The translations under genes and the position numbers were made by a program. DNA of 64,000 nt from positions 1,209,030-1,273,029 of the forward strand of contig BJOX01000035.1 in NCBI GenBank assembly GCA_009731375.1. The letters are read 5' to 3'. Under the pieces are notes generated by a model. It saw nothing but the letters and a program-made list of their open reading frames with translations. It was not told the origin of the DNA and did not search any database. Position 1 is the stretch's first letter; each line of letters starts with the position of its first letter. Of this stretch, positions 33,632 through 43,635 are shown piece by piece. The DNA is from Paulinella micropora (Eukaryota; Cercozoa; Imbricatea; Euglyphida).

Positions 33632-35693
33632 CATGTATGTTGGTATGTTGGCTATGTTGTTGGGGGAGTGTTGGACCGACGTCTCCTTTGGCCAGACACG
33701 CCTGCACCCCGCGCAAGTCCCTACCCGTCCAATACACGTTTGCATTACAGCGCTCCCTGCATTCTCAGCATATTCTGCTTCTTGCTGCTTACAATTTGTA
33801 TTTTAATTGAAAGCTCCCAGAATAGATGGATAGGTAGACAGACAGATAGACAGACAGACAGATAGATTGATAGACAGACAGACAGATGTGTAGATGGATA
33901 GATAGGTAGGTAGATAGATAGATAGGTAAGTAGATAGATAGGTAGATAGCTAGATCGGCAGGTAGGTAGGTAGGTAGATAGGTAGGTAGGGAAAGACGCT
34001 GCATCGTTGCCATTTTTGGGGTGTGGGGGGAGGGGGGGGGGGGGGGGGNNNNNNNNNNNNNNNNNNNNNNNNNNNNNNNNNNNNNNNNNNNNNNNNNNNN
34101 NNNNNNNNNNNNNNNNNNNNNNNNNNNNNNNNNNNNNNNNNNNNNNNNNNNNNNNNNNNNNNNNNNNNNNNNNNNNNNNNNNNNNNNNNNNNGGGGGGGG
34201 GGGGGGGGGGGGGGGGGGGCGTTATAGCGGCTGACAGCTGGCTGTGCTGTGTGTGCTGTGCTGTGCCTAGCGGCCTGTGGCAGCTGGTGCTGTGCTGTGC
34301 TGTGCTGTGCTGTGCGCTAGCGACCCTTGCCGCGCGCAGCTCAGCAGCTCCGCCAGCAGCGCGCCTGCGTCCGGCTGCTGCACGTCCGCCTTCACGCGCC
34401 GCTCGGTCTTGGCCGGCTGCTCGGCACGCCGTGTGGTGGGCAGTGGGGGCTCCTCGCTGCTGGGTCGCGCGCGCTTGTGCGCGCAGCGCTGCTGTGGCAC
34501 AGGAGGGGAGGGCGAGCGGCGGTGGGCACGCGCGGCGGACGCGGCGGCAGGAGCCGCACGCGGGCCGCGGTCCAAGGACTTGGCGTCTAACATGACAACA
34601 TAAAACAATCGACAACTGACAACAGCAACGAGCATGACAACGACAACAACGACAACAATCATGACACACGCCAACAACAATATTCCAAGAGTGAAACCAA
34701 GAAGCTTTCGCACGCAACCTTGCCCCCAAGGAGGACGATTTCAACAGTCTCCTCTCAATATCTTGTAGTAATAAAATAAGTATGCATGGATGCATATATG
34801 TATGTATGCACGCACACATGTATGGCTATATTCCCACCTGTGTGTGGTTCGAGTGGGAGTAAGTGGTCGGGTCTGACGGGGCATTCCTGCACGGTGTGTC
34901 GAGCGTATTGCTTCGAGCCCCTGCAATGTGGACGCGTGCAGAAGACGGGGCAGTCGCGGATCCGGTGCTCCATGCTTCCACAGTTGAAGCAGCCCTGCTC
35001 GGGTCGGCCCGGCTCGGACGGTCCGGCCCAGACGGGCCTCCATTCGGGTGGTGGCAGAAAGTCAGGCCGCCCGGGTGGCGGCGGAAAGTCAGGCTGCCAA
35101 TGGGGCGGGCCGCCAAAGCCAGGATGCATGTCCGGCCCGTCTCGCGCATGGTGCTGTCCTTTGCTAAGATCGATCACCAGCCCTTCCATCGCGGCGTCCG
35201 GTAACTGCGCAACACATGCAACACATTTGTAGGCATGCAAGAACCACAACACGATCCCTAGTTCTTCATAAGCCCCCCCATGCAAAACATTAACTCAATA
35301 TGGTAGGAGTTAGTGAGTAGGTAGACGGTTTAGGTTGGCAGGTGTCTTGGACTGAGGGGCAGCATGGGCTGTGTGTCTGCAGCGCACACGCTGCATCGCG
35401 GCCAGGGCTGTGCGGCGGGACACGGGCGCCACCTCCGCGCAGCCCTCACCGCTGTGCTCGTCCCAGGCACGCAGGCAGCTGTTCTACTGGCCACAGGGAG
35501 CGACAGGCAGACGAGCAGGAAGGGCAGAGCATGTGCAGTGGGAAGGCAGAGTGGCAGGGCAGGAGTGCGCGCCGGCCTGACCTTGGCCCCTTGCAGCTTG
35601 GTGCGAGCTTGCTGCGCAAACACTAACAAAACAAACAAGCCGTGCAGCGCTAGCTGAGAAGGCGAGGAGGGGTCGGAATAAGTAGATATAGGC

Positions 35694-35749
<56 letters not shown>

Positions 35750-35769
35750 GGATGGATCGATGGATAGAT

Positions 35770-35815
<46 letters not shown>

Positions 35816-35816
35816 G

Positions 35817-35883
<67 letters not shown>

Positions 35884-36317
35884 GGATGGATAGATAGATA
35901 TAGATAGATGAAATATCGACTAATGTCAGAAAAAAGGAGCTTCTGATTTCATCAACCAGGAAGTCTGTGGGTAAAGTATTAACCCGATGCCCAGCTAAGC
36001 CGTGATGTTTGCACGGAAGGGACTGATACAGGCAATACCAAAGCTCCCTAGTACCAGGCGGGGCCAGGGCTCGTTCCATAAAGCGCCCCTTGCAGAACGA
36101 GCTCCCACCTCCATTACAGAGGGCCCAGTAAGCAGATGGAGTTTCGAGACTGTTCGACAGTCTAGTATAAACCGACAGAGCACTGTGGGTTTTATTCCGG
36201 GCTCAACAAGCGAGAAAGGGCACCCTGAGGGAACAGGATTGTGCTTCCCGTCGTTATTTCGGCATATGACTTATAGGCGTATGGCTAGGCACACAAAAGG
36301 CACCTCACCACGGGCCC

Positions 36318-36414
<97 letters not shown>

Positions 36415-36429
36415 GATAGATAGATAGAC

Positions 36430-36460
<31 letters not shown>

Positions 36461-36926
36461 CATACATACATATAAAAATAGAGAGAGAGAGGCAGGAGAG
36501 ATGTGTTCTCATGGGTGCGGAAATGGTAGGAGAAAGACAGATAGAGGCATAGGTATAAAAGAGATAGATAGATAAGCTAGATCGATGGACGCATAAGAAA
36601 CAGACAGATGTGTAATTGCCAGGTAGAGATAGATTGGCAGACAGACGGACTGATAGAGAGACAGGTAGATAGTCAGAAAGAAAGTTCGATGGATAAGAAA
36701 GGACATGGGTCCGTGTAAGTTGTATGGCAGGACGTGGAAGAAGAAAAGAAACAAAAGAAAAAAGTAGAAAGAAGGAAAGCAAAGAAAAGGAAAAGAAAGA
36801 AAGAAACAAGTAAAGAAAGAATATAAAGAAATAAAGACAATGAAGAAAGAAAGAAAGAAAGAAAAAAAGAAAGAAGAAAGAAAGAAAGAAAGAAAGAAAA
36901 AAAGAAAGAAAGAGAGAGAGAAAGAA

Positions 36927-36959
<33 letters not shown>

Positions 36960-37939
36960 CCCTCGGTCTCATAGTAGGCGAACACGACCTGTCACCAGCA
37001 ACAGCAATAGCAACACACAAAGAGAGAGAGAGAGACGCACGCACGCACACACACCGCACGCGCATCACTGCCAGCTGCTGCTGCCTGCTTCGTGCGTGCT
37101 AGCACAGCAAAAGGTCGAAGTAAGGTCCACAGCAACAGAAATCAATACCAAAGAGCCAAAGGCAGGATAAGATAGCGACAAGAAAGCAAAGGAAGGAAAG
37201 TGTGATTGCGCTTTGGTTGTGCAAGCGTGTGTTGTGTGCATGTTGAACCCGTGCTGGCAGGTGCGGCGCGGGCAGGACGTTGCAGGACAAGAAGCCCGGA
37301 TTGCCAGCGAACAAGCCCTCAATGACCTCGCCCGTCACCGAGCCTCAAGAACAGACACACATACGCACACAAGTAACAACAGAACACACACGCGCAAAAC
37401 AGACAAAGGTAAATAGAAAGAAAGAAGGAAAAGATGAAAGAAAAAGAGGAAGTGGTACGTCTTCACGTATGTATGCGACTTGCGTTGATGTAGCAACAGG
37501 TATTAAAATTACATCTTTATGTATGCATGCATTTATGGTAGCGTGGGCATCATAAACGCACGTCTCTATGCACGCACTTGCATACAGTAACATGGAGATC
37601 ATTCATGTCCTGTTGTTGTTGTTGTTGTTGTTGGGGGGGGGGACCCACGTTGCGGATGGTGAGGAAGAACTTGTCGGCGAGATATGGCGGTGGCGGCGGG
37701 GCATGCTCGGGGGTCGGCGCAGGTGCTCTCGGTGGTCCCAGAGTACCTGCGCCGCACAGCATAGCCAGCACCAGCTTGGCCCTCTTCACACCATTCCCTC
37801 GTTTTTTCCTGTTCGGGTCTTGGCTCTAAAAAACATATCTTGCAAAATGGGAGGAGCGCTCTAGCCTGGGCAGGGCGCCGGCGTGTGGGCCGTGCGAGCA
37901 GCACAAGAATGCAAGCTGGGGTGGGGGGGGGGGGGGGGG

Positions 37940-37996
<57 letters not shown>

Positions 37997-38464
37997 NNNN
38001 NNNNNNCGGGCACCTGGGGGAGGAAAGGGGGCAGGGAGGTCCTTGTCCGGGTGCAGGTAGGTGCACTCGTGAGCAAGCTTGCGACAAGTGCCCTGCCCCA
38101 CGCCACACCGCACAGCCACACAGCGCAGGGTGCACGCGCCGCCAGCCACACTCATACTCATCCACGTGACTAACGCGCAGCCACGCACACTCACACAAAC
38201 TCGTGTACATGCACAAGCTAAAATACATGCTAAACATTAATCATAAGTATATACCTGTATAATTACTGTTTGTGTCGCATGAAATTTGCAAAAACATGTT
38301 TCCCGACCCAAGCTCGATAGGTGCGCTGTGTGTGGTATGTTTTTGCAGTGAGCTGCACGAACTACCCTTTTCCAGAATTTGCAGACTTTGGACTTGTAGC
38401 CTGGGTGGCCTGCGCACCGCACCATCATGCCCCCAGCTGGCCGCCGTACCAAGCAGTCGCGCAT
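32158..38464 (-). CDS. Putative RNA-binding protein: CCCH finger, RRM-like domain, CCHC knuckles (multi-exon)
   Basis: Exons in order: 38464-38366, 38092-38014, 37746-37645, 37343-37279, 36988-36961, 35622-35582, 35483-35388, 35204-34838, 34586-34325, then 33386-33330 and 32270-32158. The first nine join in phase, and the last two join to each other in phase and end at TAA. The junction between 34325 and 33386 is out of phase, so an exon is probably missing; the N-filled gap at 34050-34192 lies there. Domains: CCCH finger (Cys28, Cys36, Cys43, His47; CX7CX6CX3H) formed across exons 1 and 2; Pro-rich linker; RRM-like fold about 85-138 ([39 protein letters not shown]); Pro-rich stretch; CCHC knuckle 242-255 ([14 protein letters not shown]) plus a second CX4CX8HX4C motif; Ala/Pro/Arg-rich tail. 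Likely binds RNA, perhaps in mRNA processing; the exact protein is not recognised. The start Met is uncertain, as an acceptor-like GTGCGCAG lies inside exon 1. Confidence 0.62.
32638..33330. repeat. ACAT, GATA and ACAG arrays
   Basis: (TACA)n about 32638-33035 with CTAC and CAGA variants, (GATA)n 33063-33148, (TACA)n 33149-33270, (GACA)n 33273-33295. They lie within the last predicted intron of the minus-strand RNA-binding gene. Confidence 0.85.
33531..33990. repeat. GATA and GACA/GGTA arrays
   Basis: (GATA)n 33531-33630, then mixed GATA/GACA/GGTA repeats 33820-33990. Between them (33640-33800) is a unique segment that could hold another exon of the minus-strand gene (acceptor GGGGTGCAG at about 33710), not resolved. 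Confidence 0.7.
34033..34220. other. Poly-G and N gap
   Basis: A G run, 143 N (34050-34192) and another G run. The true sequence is unknown and may hide an exon of the surrounding gene. Confidence 0.8.
35696..35906. repeat. GATA array
   Basis: (GATA)n with GGATGGAT variants, ending at the R1 repeat. Confidence 0.85.
35909..36316. repeat. Interspersed repeat R1, copy 1
   Basis: About 400 bp, matching 40797-41199 almost throughout and the left flank at 40296-40408. It starts near ATATCGACTAATGTCAG and ends near GGCACCTCACCA, with GATA arrays on both sides in copies 1 and 3. No coding capacity, no internal promoter I can support. Perhaps a non-autonomous element. Confidence 0.75.
36317..36960. 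repeat. GATA array and purine (GAAA/GA) tracts
   Basis: (GATA)n 36320-36460, then GAAA and GA tracts about 36735-36960. The minus-strand (TC)n end supplies the start of an intron (donor GTCTCT) of the RNA-binding gene. Confidence 0.8.
37921..38006. other. Poly-G run ending in a gap
   Basis: About 75 G then 10 N, inside an intron of the minus-strand gene. The 38500-38554 run is similar. Both are likely assembly artefacts. Confidence 0.7.
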
Positions 38465-38503
38465 CCCATGCGTATGTGTGTTGGCGGGGGAAGGGCGGGA
38501 GGA

Positions 38504-38544
<41 letters not shown>

Positions 38545-38975
38545 NNNNNNNNNNCATGGCCATATGCACACCAGGTTTCACATCACCAGCCAGACAGCTA
38601 CGTGCGTTGCTTTTGCCATCTGCAGGCCGCGGCCGCAAATGTTCTTGAATGAAGGCCAGAGAAAGAGAAGAGGGCTGGAAAGGAAGACAAAGCGCGCTGC
38701 AGCGTGCAAGACTGCAGGAGATACGGGACACAACACAGGGCACAGCGGCGAGGGAGCTGGCAGACACTACGTGAGAACAATGACGAAAGAAGAGGCAACA
38801 GAACCGAGGTAAATCGGAAAGCAAGGGGAAAGGGATATTATGTACGAAAGTATGTATGCATGCAAGTTATGCGTGTAAGTGTGTATGTATGTATGTATGT
38901 ATGTATGTATGTATGTATGTATGATTGTTTGTGTGTTTGGCGACCAGTCGCACCGCGTGCGTCGAAGGCGCGAGG

Positions 38976-39275
38976 AGGATGAGGTGGTAAAGGGGCAAAA
39001 CCAACTGACACAGCGACAGGACAGAGAAGGCGATGAGGCAGCGGGGGCGGCAAAGGGGCAAACGCAACTAAGACAAGCGACAGGACAGAGGAGGAGGAGG
39101 ATAAGGCAGTGGCGGCGACGAAGGGGCAAACTCAACTGACGCAAGCGACAGGACAGAGGAGGAGGAAGCACGCACAGGGGCAAAGCAACTGGCACAGCAA
39201 TACGATAGAGAAGGAGGAGGATGAGGAAGCGGCGGGGGCAGAGGGGCGAACGCAATTAACACAAGCGACGGGACA
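38976..39275. repeat. Minisatellite, about 60-bp unit
   Basis: About five units share GGGGCAAAN(G)CAACTGACAC and AGCGACAGGACAGAGGAGGA, with AGGCAGCGG linkers. The units vary in length, and no frame is kept across them. Confidence 0.75.
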
Positions 39276-39396
39276 GAGATGCTCAACGAGCCCGCGCGCT
39301 AACCGAGCGGTTCGGGCAGCAGCGGCCAGCCTCTGCCGTCCCGCAAGTCTCGCTCGTCTCTGCCGTCCCTCCGCCTTTCCCTCCTTCTGGTCGCAG

Positions 39397-39486
39397 TGGA
39401 GGAGGAGGAGGAGGAGGAGGAGGAAGAAGAAGAAGAAGAAGAAGAAGAAGAAGAAGAAGAAGAAGAAGAAGAAGAAGAAGAAGAGA
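39397..39486. repeat. GGA/GAA array
   Basis: (GGA)n then (GAA)n. The poly-Glu or poly-Ser frames are by-products. Confidence 0.85.
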
Positions 39487-39599
39487 GAGCAAGGTCGCGT
39501 TCCTCGTCTTCGTCGACCTCCCACATCCCCAACTGCTCACGTCATACACACACATCTGCTGCAGACATCGGGCAAAATATACATACCTAAAAACACACG

Positions 39600-39912
39600 C
39601 TTCATATACGTACATATAGACATACATACATACATATATACATATATACATATATACATATATACATACACACATATATACATACATACATACATACATA
39701 CATACATACATACATACATACATACGTACATATATACGTACGTACGTAGGTAGGTAGGTAGGTAGGTACGTACGTACGTACGTACATATATACATACATA
39801 CATATGTGTATGACGATGTATGTCGATGCATTCTATCTGGCTATCTATCTATCTATCTATCTATCTATCTGTCTATCTATCTATCTATCTATCTTCTATC
39901 TATCTATCTATC
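39600..39912. repeat. ACAT/ACGT and CTAT arrays
   Basis: (TACA)n with TACGTACG and GGTAGGTA variants 39610-39800, (CTAT)n 39835-39912. Confidence 0.85.
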
Positions 39913-39929
39913 CCCGGGTGCATGTAAGG

Positions 39930-40165
39930 GGCCAGCTGCTCAGTCTAAAACCAAACCCCCTATGACGACGGTTTTGTGTCCGCCGTTGATCGCGCACGGC
40001 GCAGGGCTAACTAGGCGACCATCTCCCGACCGGGGCCGTGATTGAAAGGGTTGATAAAATCGAGTGTAGAAGGTAACTCACAACGAGCGTGAACTGCCAA
40101 ACCTCGGCTTCGGAGGTATCATTTCCTTATGGCACACACCCCTGGGGGAGTGTTTTTTAGTGGTT
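39930..40165 (+). repeat. Interspersed repeat R2, copy 1
   Basis: Aligns with the reverse complement of about 41525-41735 over most of its length: shared TTTTGTGTCCGCCGTT, AGAAGGTAACTCACA and GAGCGTGAACT. Function unknown. Confidence 0.7.
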
Positions 40166-40172
40166 AATCTGT

Positions 40173-40292
40173 ACGAAAGAGATAGAGATAGAGATAGAGA
40201 TAGAAATAAAGATAAAGGTAGAGATAGAGATAGAAATAAAGATAAAGGTAGAGATAGAGATAGAGATAGAGAGATAGAGATAGAGATAGAGA
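40173..40292. repeat. GAGATA array
   Basis: (GAGATA)n with GAAATAAAGATAAAG variants. Confidence 0.85.
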
Positions 40293-40295
40293 TGA

Positions 40296-40741
40296 GATAT
40301 CGACTAATGTCAGAAAAAAGGAGCTTCTGATTTCGTCAACCAAGGAAGTCTGTGGGTAAAGTATTAACCCGATGCCCAGCTAAGCCGTGATGTTTGCACG
40401 GAAGGGACNNNNNNNNNNNNNNNNNNNNNNNNNNNNNNNNNNNNNNNNNNNNNNNNNNNNNNNNNNNNNNNNNNNNNNNNNNNNNNNNNNNNNNNNNNNN
40501 NNNNNNNNNNNNNNNNNNNNNNNNNNNNNNNNNNNNNNNNNNNNNNNNNNNNNNNNNNNNNNNNNNNNNNNNNNNNNNNNNNNNNNNNNNNNNNNNNNNN
40601 NNNNNNNNNNNNNNNNNNNNNNNNNNNNNNNNNNNNNNNNNNNNNNNNNNNNNNNNNNNNNNNNNNNNNNNNNNNNNNNNNNNNNNNNNNNNNNNNNNNN
40701 NNNNNNNNNNNNNNNNNNNNNNNNNNNNNNNNNNNNNNNNN
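40296..40741. repeat. R1 copy 2, cut by a 333-N gap
   Basis: The left 113 bp match R1. 40409-40741 is N, and about 55 bp of unique sequence follow before copy 3. Confidence 0.7.
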
Positions 40742-40796
40742 GTGGCACCTCAAGTGGCCTTGGTTCGCTCCGTGGAGTAAGTGATGAGATCAACTG

Positions 40797-41199
40797 ATGA
40801 GATATCGACTAATGTCAGAAAAAAGGAGCTTCTGATTTCGTCAACCAAGGAAGTCTGTGGGTAAAGTATTAACCCGATGCCCAGCTAAGCCGTGATGTTT
40901 GCACGGAAGGGACTGATACAGGCGATACCAAAGCTCCCTAGTACCAGGCGGGGCCAGGGCTCGTTCCATAAGCGCCCCTTGCAGAACGAGCTCCCACCTC
41001 CATTACAGAGGACCCAGTAAGCAGATGGAGTTTCGAGACTGTTCGACAGTCTAGTATAAACCGACAGAGCACTGTGGGTTTTATTCCGGGCTCAACAAGC
41101 GAGAAAGGGCACCCTGAGGGAACAGGATTGTGCTTCCCGTCGCTATTTCGGCATGTGACTTACAGGCGTATGGCTAGGCACACATAAGGCACCCCACCA
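40797..41199. repeat. R1 copy 3
   Basis: Nearly identical to copy 1, ending at a 10-N gap before a GATA array (41210-41346). Confidence 0.8.
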
Positions 41200-41231
41200 N
41201 NNNNNNNNNTAGATAGATAGATAGATAGATG

Positions 41232-41280
<49 letters not shown>

Positions 41281-41359
41281 ATAGATGGATAGATAAATAG
41301 ATGGATGGATAGATAGATAGATATATAGATAGATAGATAGATAGATATGTTTAATCTAT

Positions 41360-41745
41360 GGGCGTGGCTTAGCTTGAAAAGCCATGGCCTCCTATACTAC
41401 CCCCGGACAAGAACTTTCACACCGGCCAAGCTGCACACCAACCACTGTCTCCCTGTGGTTGGTGTCTGTGCCCAGTTCAAGCCGAAAGGTAGCCGAGCCC
41501 TTTTGAACTATACGGGACAACACTAGAACACTCCCCAGGAGCGTGTGCCCTAAGGAGATGATGCCATGAGCAAGTCGAGGTTTCAGGAGTTCACGCTCTG
41601 TGAGTTACCTTCTACAACCCCGACTTCATCAACCCTTTGCATCACGCCCCGACTTCATCAGCCATGGTCAGGAGTTGGTTGCCTGTTTAGCCCTTGCGCT
41701 GCGCGCGATTAACGGCGGACACAAAATCGTCATTGTAGGAGATAG
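41360..41745 (-). repeat. Interspersed repeat R2, copy 2 (inverted)
   Basis: A longer copy in the opposite orientation to 39930-40165. The two R2 copies flank R1 copies 2 and 3 as inverted repeats. It contains a local inverted repeat AACCACTGTC/CTGTGGTTGG (about 41439-41462). Confidence 0.7.
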
Positions 41746-41795
41746 TTAGATCTGAACCCTAGGCTGAGTTGGCAGTGGCAGAGACCGTCTCCAGG

Positions 41796-41797
<2 letters not shown>

Positions 41798-41871
<74 letters not shown>

Positions 41872-42060
41872 GATAGATAGATATATAGATAGAAGGTAGA
41901 AGCTCAGACAGAAAGAGAGAGAGAGAGAGAGAGGGTGGGGGGGGGGGGAAGAAGAAGAAGAAGAAGAAGAAAAAGAAGAAAAAGAAGAAAAAGAGGAAGA
42001 AGAAGAAGAAGAAGAAGAAGAAGAAGAAGAAGAAGAAGAAGAAGAAGAAGAAGAAGAAGA
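41798..42060. repeat. GATA, GA and GAA arrays
   Basis: (GATA)n 41798-41893, (GA)n plus G run 41915-41948, (GAA)n 41949-42060 directly abutting the LINE fragment. Confidence 0.85.
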
Positions 42061-42745
42061 TCTTGAACCACTGGTGCTCTCGGTCGTGAAGCGTTGGGCT
42101 ACTTGCGCAAGGTGCAAGTGTATTACACAAGCGTTTTAAGGGGACTACCAGCTGCGCAAGATATGCTCGCTGATGCTATGCTTGATGATTTTCCTCTCAA
42201 CCCGCGTGGCCTCTTACCTTACTTTCGGGCGATGTCTGCGGCTGAAACTGCGCGCGACAATGCGCGCATAATTGACTCAGCGAAGCGGCTCCTTAGGGAC
42301 GCCCCGCGACGCTCTCACTAGCTCTCTTTAGTTCCTTTTTCTTCTTTTGTATATTCCCATGTTCCTATCTTTGTATATTTCCTGTTTTCCTTCCCTAATA
42401 TATCCTTTTTTATTCTTTTATTTTTGTTACGTTATCATATCTAGTTTCTCTTTTTCCATATTCCTCCCATATTTTCCTTCATTTCTTCATTTCTATTTCC
42501 TTGACCATAATTGCTTATATTTTATTTCTTTTCCTCCTCTCTCTTCATGATCATATATTTCTTTTTTCTTTCTTCATTTTTGTCTCCGTATCATATTATT
42601 TATAATATTAATGCTAATTTCATTTCTTCCTGATTTTTTTCCTTTGTTTCTTTCTCTTATCCACCTACTTTTATTGATTCTTTTTATTTTTCTTTCTTTT
42701 GAAATAGTTCTGACTTTACTTCCTGTACAAGTTCGCTTTCATTAA
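42061..42745 (+). mobile_element. 5'-truncated LINE, copy 1, GAA tail
   Basis: Starts inside the last part of the LINE reading frame (GYLRKVQVYYTSVLRGLPAA ... AKRLLRDAP, stop at 42321), then a T-rich 3' UTR ending CTTTCATTAAA and a (GAA)n tail (42746-42810). Corresponds to 44985-45817 of copy 3. Confidence 0.75.
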
Positions 42746-42810
42746 AAAAGAAGAAGAAGAAGAAGAAGAAGAAGAAGAAGAAGAAGAAGAAGAAGAAGAA
42801 GAAGAAGAAG

Positions 42811-42941
42811 AATTTCATTTCGTCCTTATTTTTTTCCTCGCTTCTTTCTCTTATCCGTCTACTGTTATTAAGTCTTTTTATTTTTCTTTCCCATGAATTA
42901 GTTCTGACTTTACTTCCTGTACAATTTCGCTTTCATTAAAG
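42811..42941 (+). mobile_element. 5'-truncated LINE, copy 2 (3' UTR only)
   Basis: 130 bp matching 42616-42746 with scattered substitutions, ending TTTCATTAAAG and a new (GAA)n tail at 42942-43015. It lies exactly between two GAA arrays. Confidence 0.75.
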
Positions 42942-42943
42942 AA

Positions 42944-42990
<47 letters not shown>

Positions 42991-43068
42991 AGAAGAAGAA
43001 GAAGAAGAAGAAGAGGAGGAGGAGGAGGAGGAGGAGGAAGGGAGAGAGAGGGGGGGGGGGGGGGGAGA

Positions 43069-43450
43069 NNNNNNNNNNCGACGCATATGGTCAACCATGT
43101 ACCACCCCAACTTCCCCCCCTCTTTCATTTTCTCTGTCATTTTTTCAGTGATAAAAAAAAGGAAAGAGAGGGGCCGGGCCGCCATGGTAATCGCCATACA
43201 AAAACGATCCCGCTTAAAATAACGTACACTCATGTCATAATATAAGCTACGTATCGCGCAACATATCCAAACATAAATATTAATATTAATAACATTAATA
43301 CCGAGCAACCTAATATCCGATTAATACTTCTTTCAATACGCTCCATTGAATAACTAGGTTTCCACCTTAGATAAAGGTATGACTTAATAGCTATACTTTT
43401 CACGTGGACGTTCCCTGAGTCCAATTGGAAAAATTGTTCTCTTAATAAAA
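43069..43450. other. Gap and unique sequence between LINE copies
   Basis: A 10-N gap then about 370 bp without a recognised feature. Its end (AATAAAAACGAAGGAG) again runs into a GAA array (43450-43635), so it may be the end of another tailed element. Confidence 0.4.
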
Positions 43451-43635
43451 ACGAAGGAGAAGAAGAAGAAGAAGAAGAAGAAGAAGAAGAAGAGGAAGAG
43501 GAAGAGGAAGAGGAAGAGGAAGAAGAAGAAGAAGAAGACGAAGAAGAAGAAGACGAAGAAGAAGAAGAAGAAGAAGAAGAAGAAGAAGAAGAAGAAGAAG
43601 AAGAAGAAGAAGAAGAAGAAGAAGAAGAAGAAGAA

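Noticed and set aside
36285-36985. Leu-Ser-Ile-Tyr and Phe/Leu/Ser-rich frames resembling membrane proteins
   Set aside because: They arise from GATA, GAAA and GA tracts read on the minus strand.
37921-38006. Long G or C runs as quadruplex or telomere-like elements
   Set aside because: They repeatedly end at 10-N gaps (5323, 29782, 34033, 37921, 38510), which points to assembly artefacts.
40364-40797. Open frames of 128-137 codons
   Set aside because: They consist almost entirely of unknown bases from a 333-N gap.
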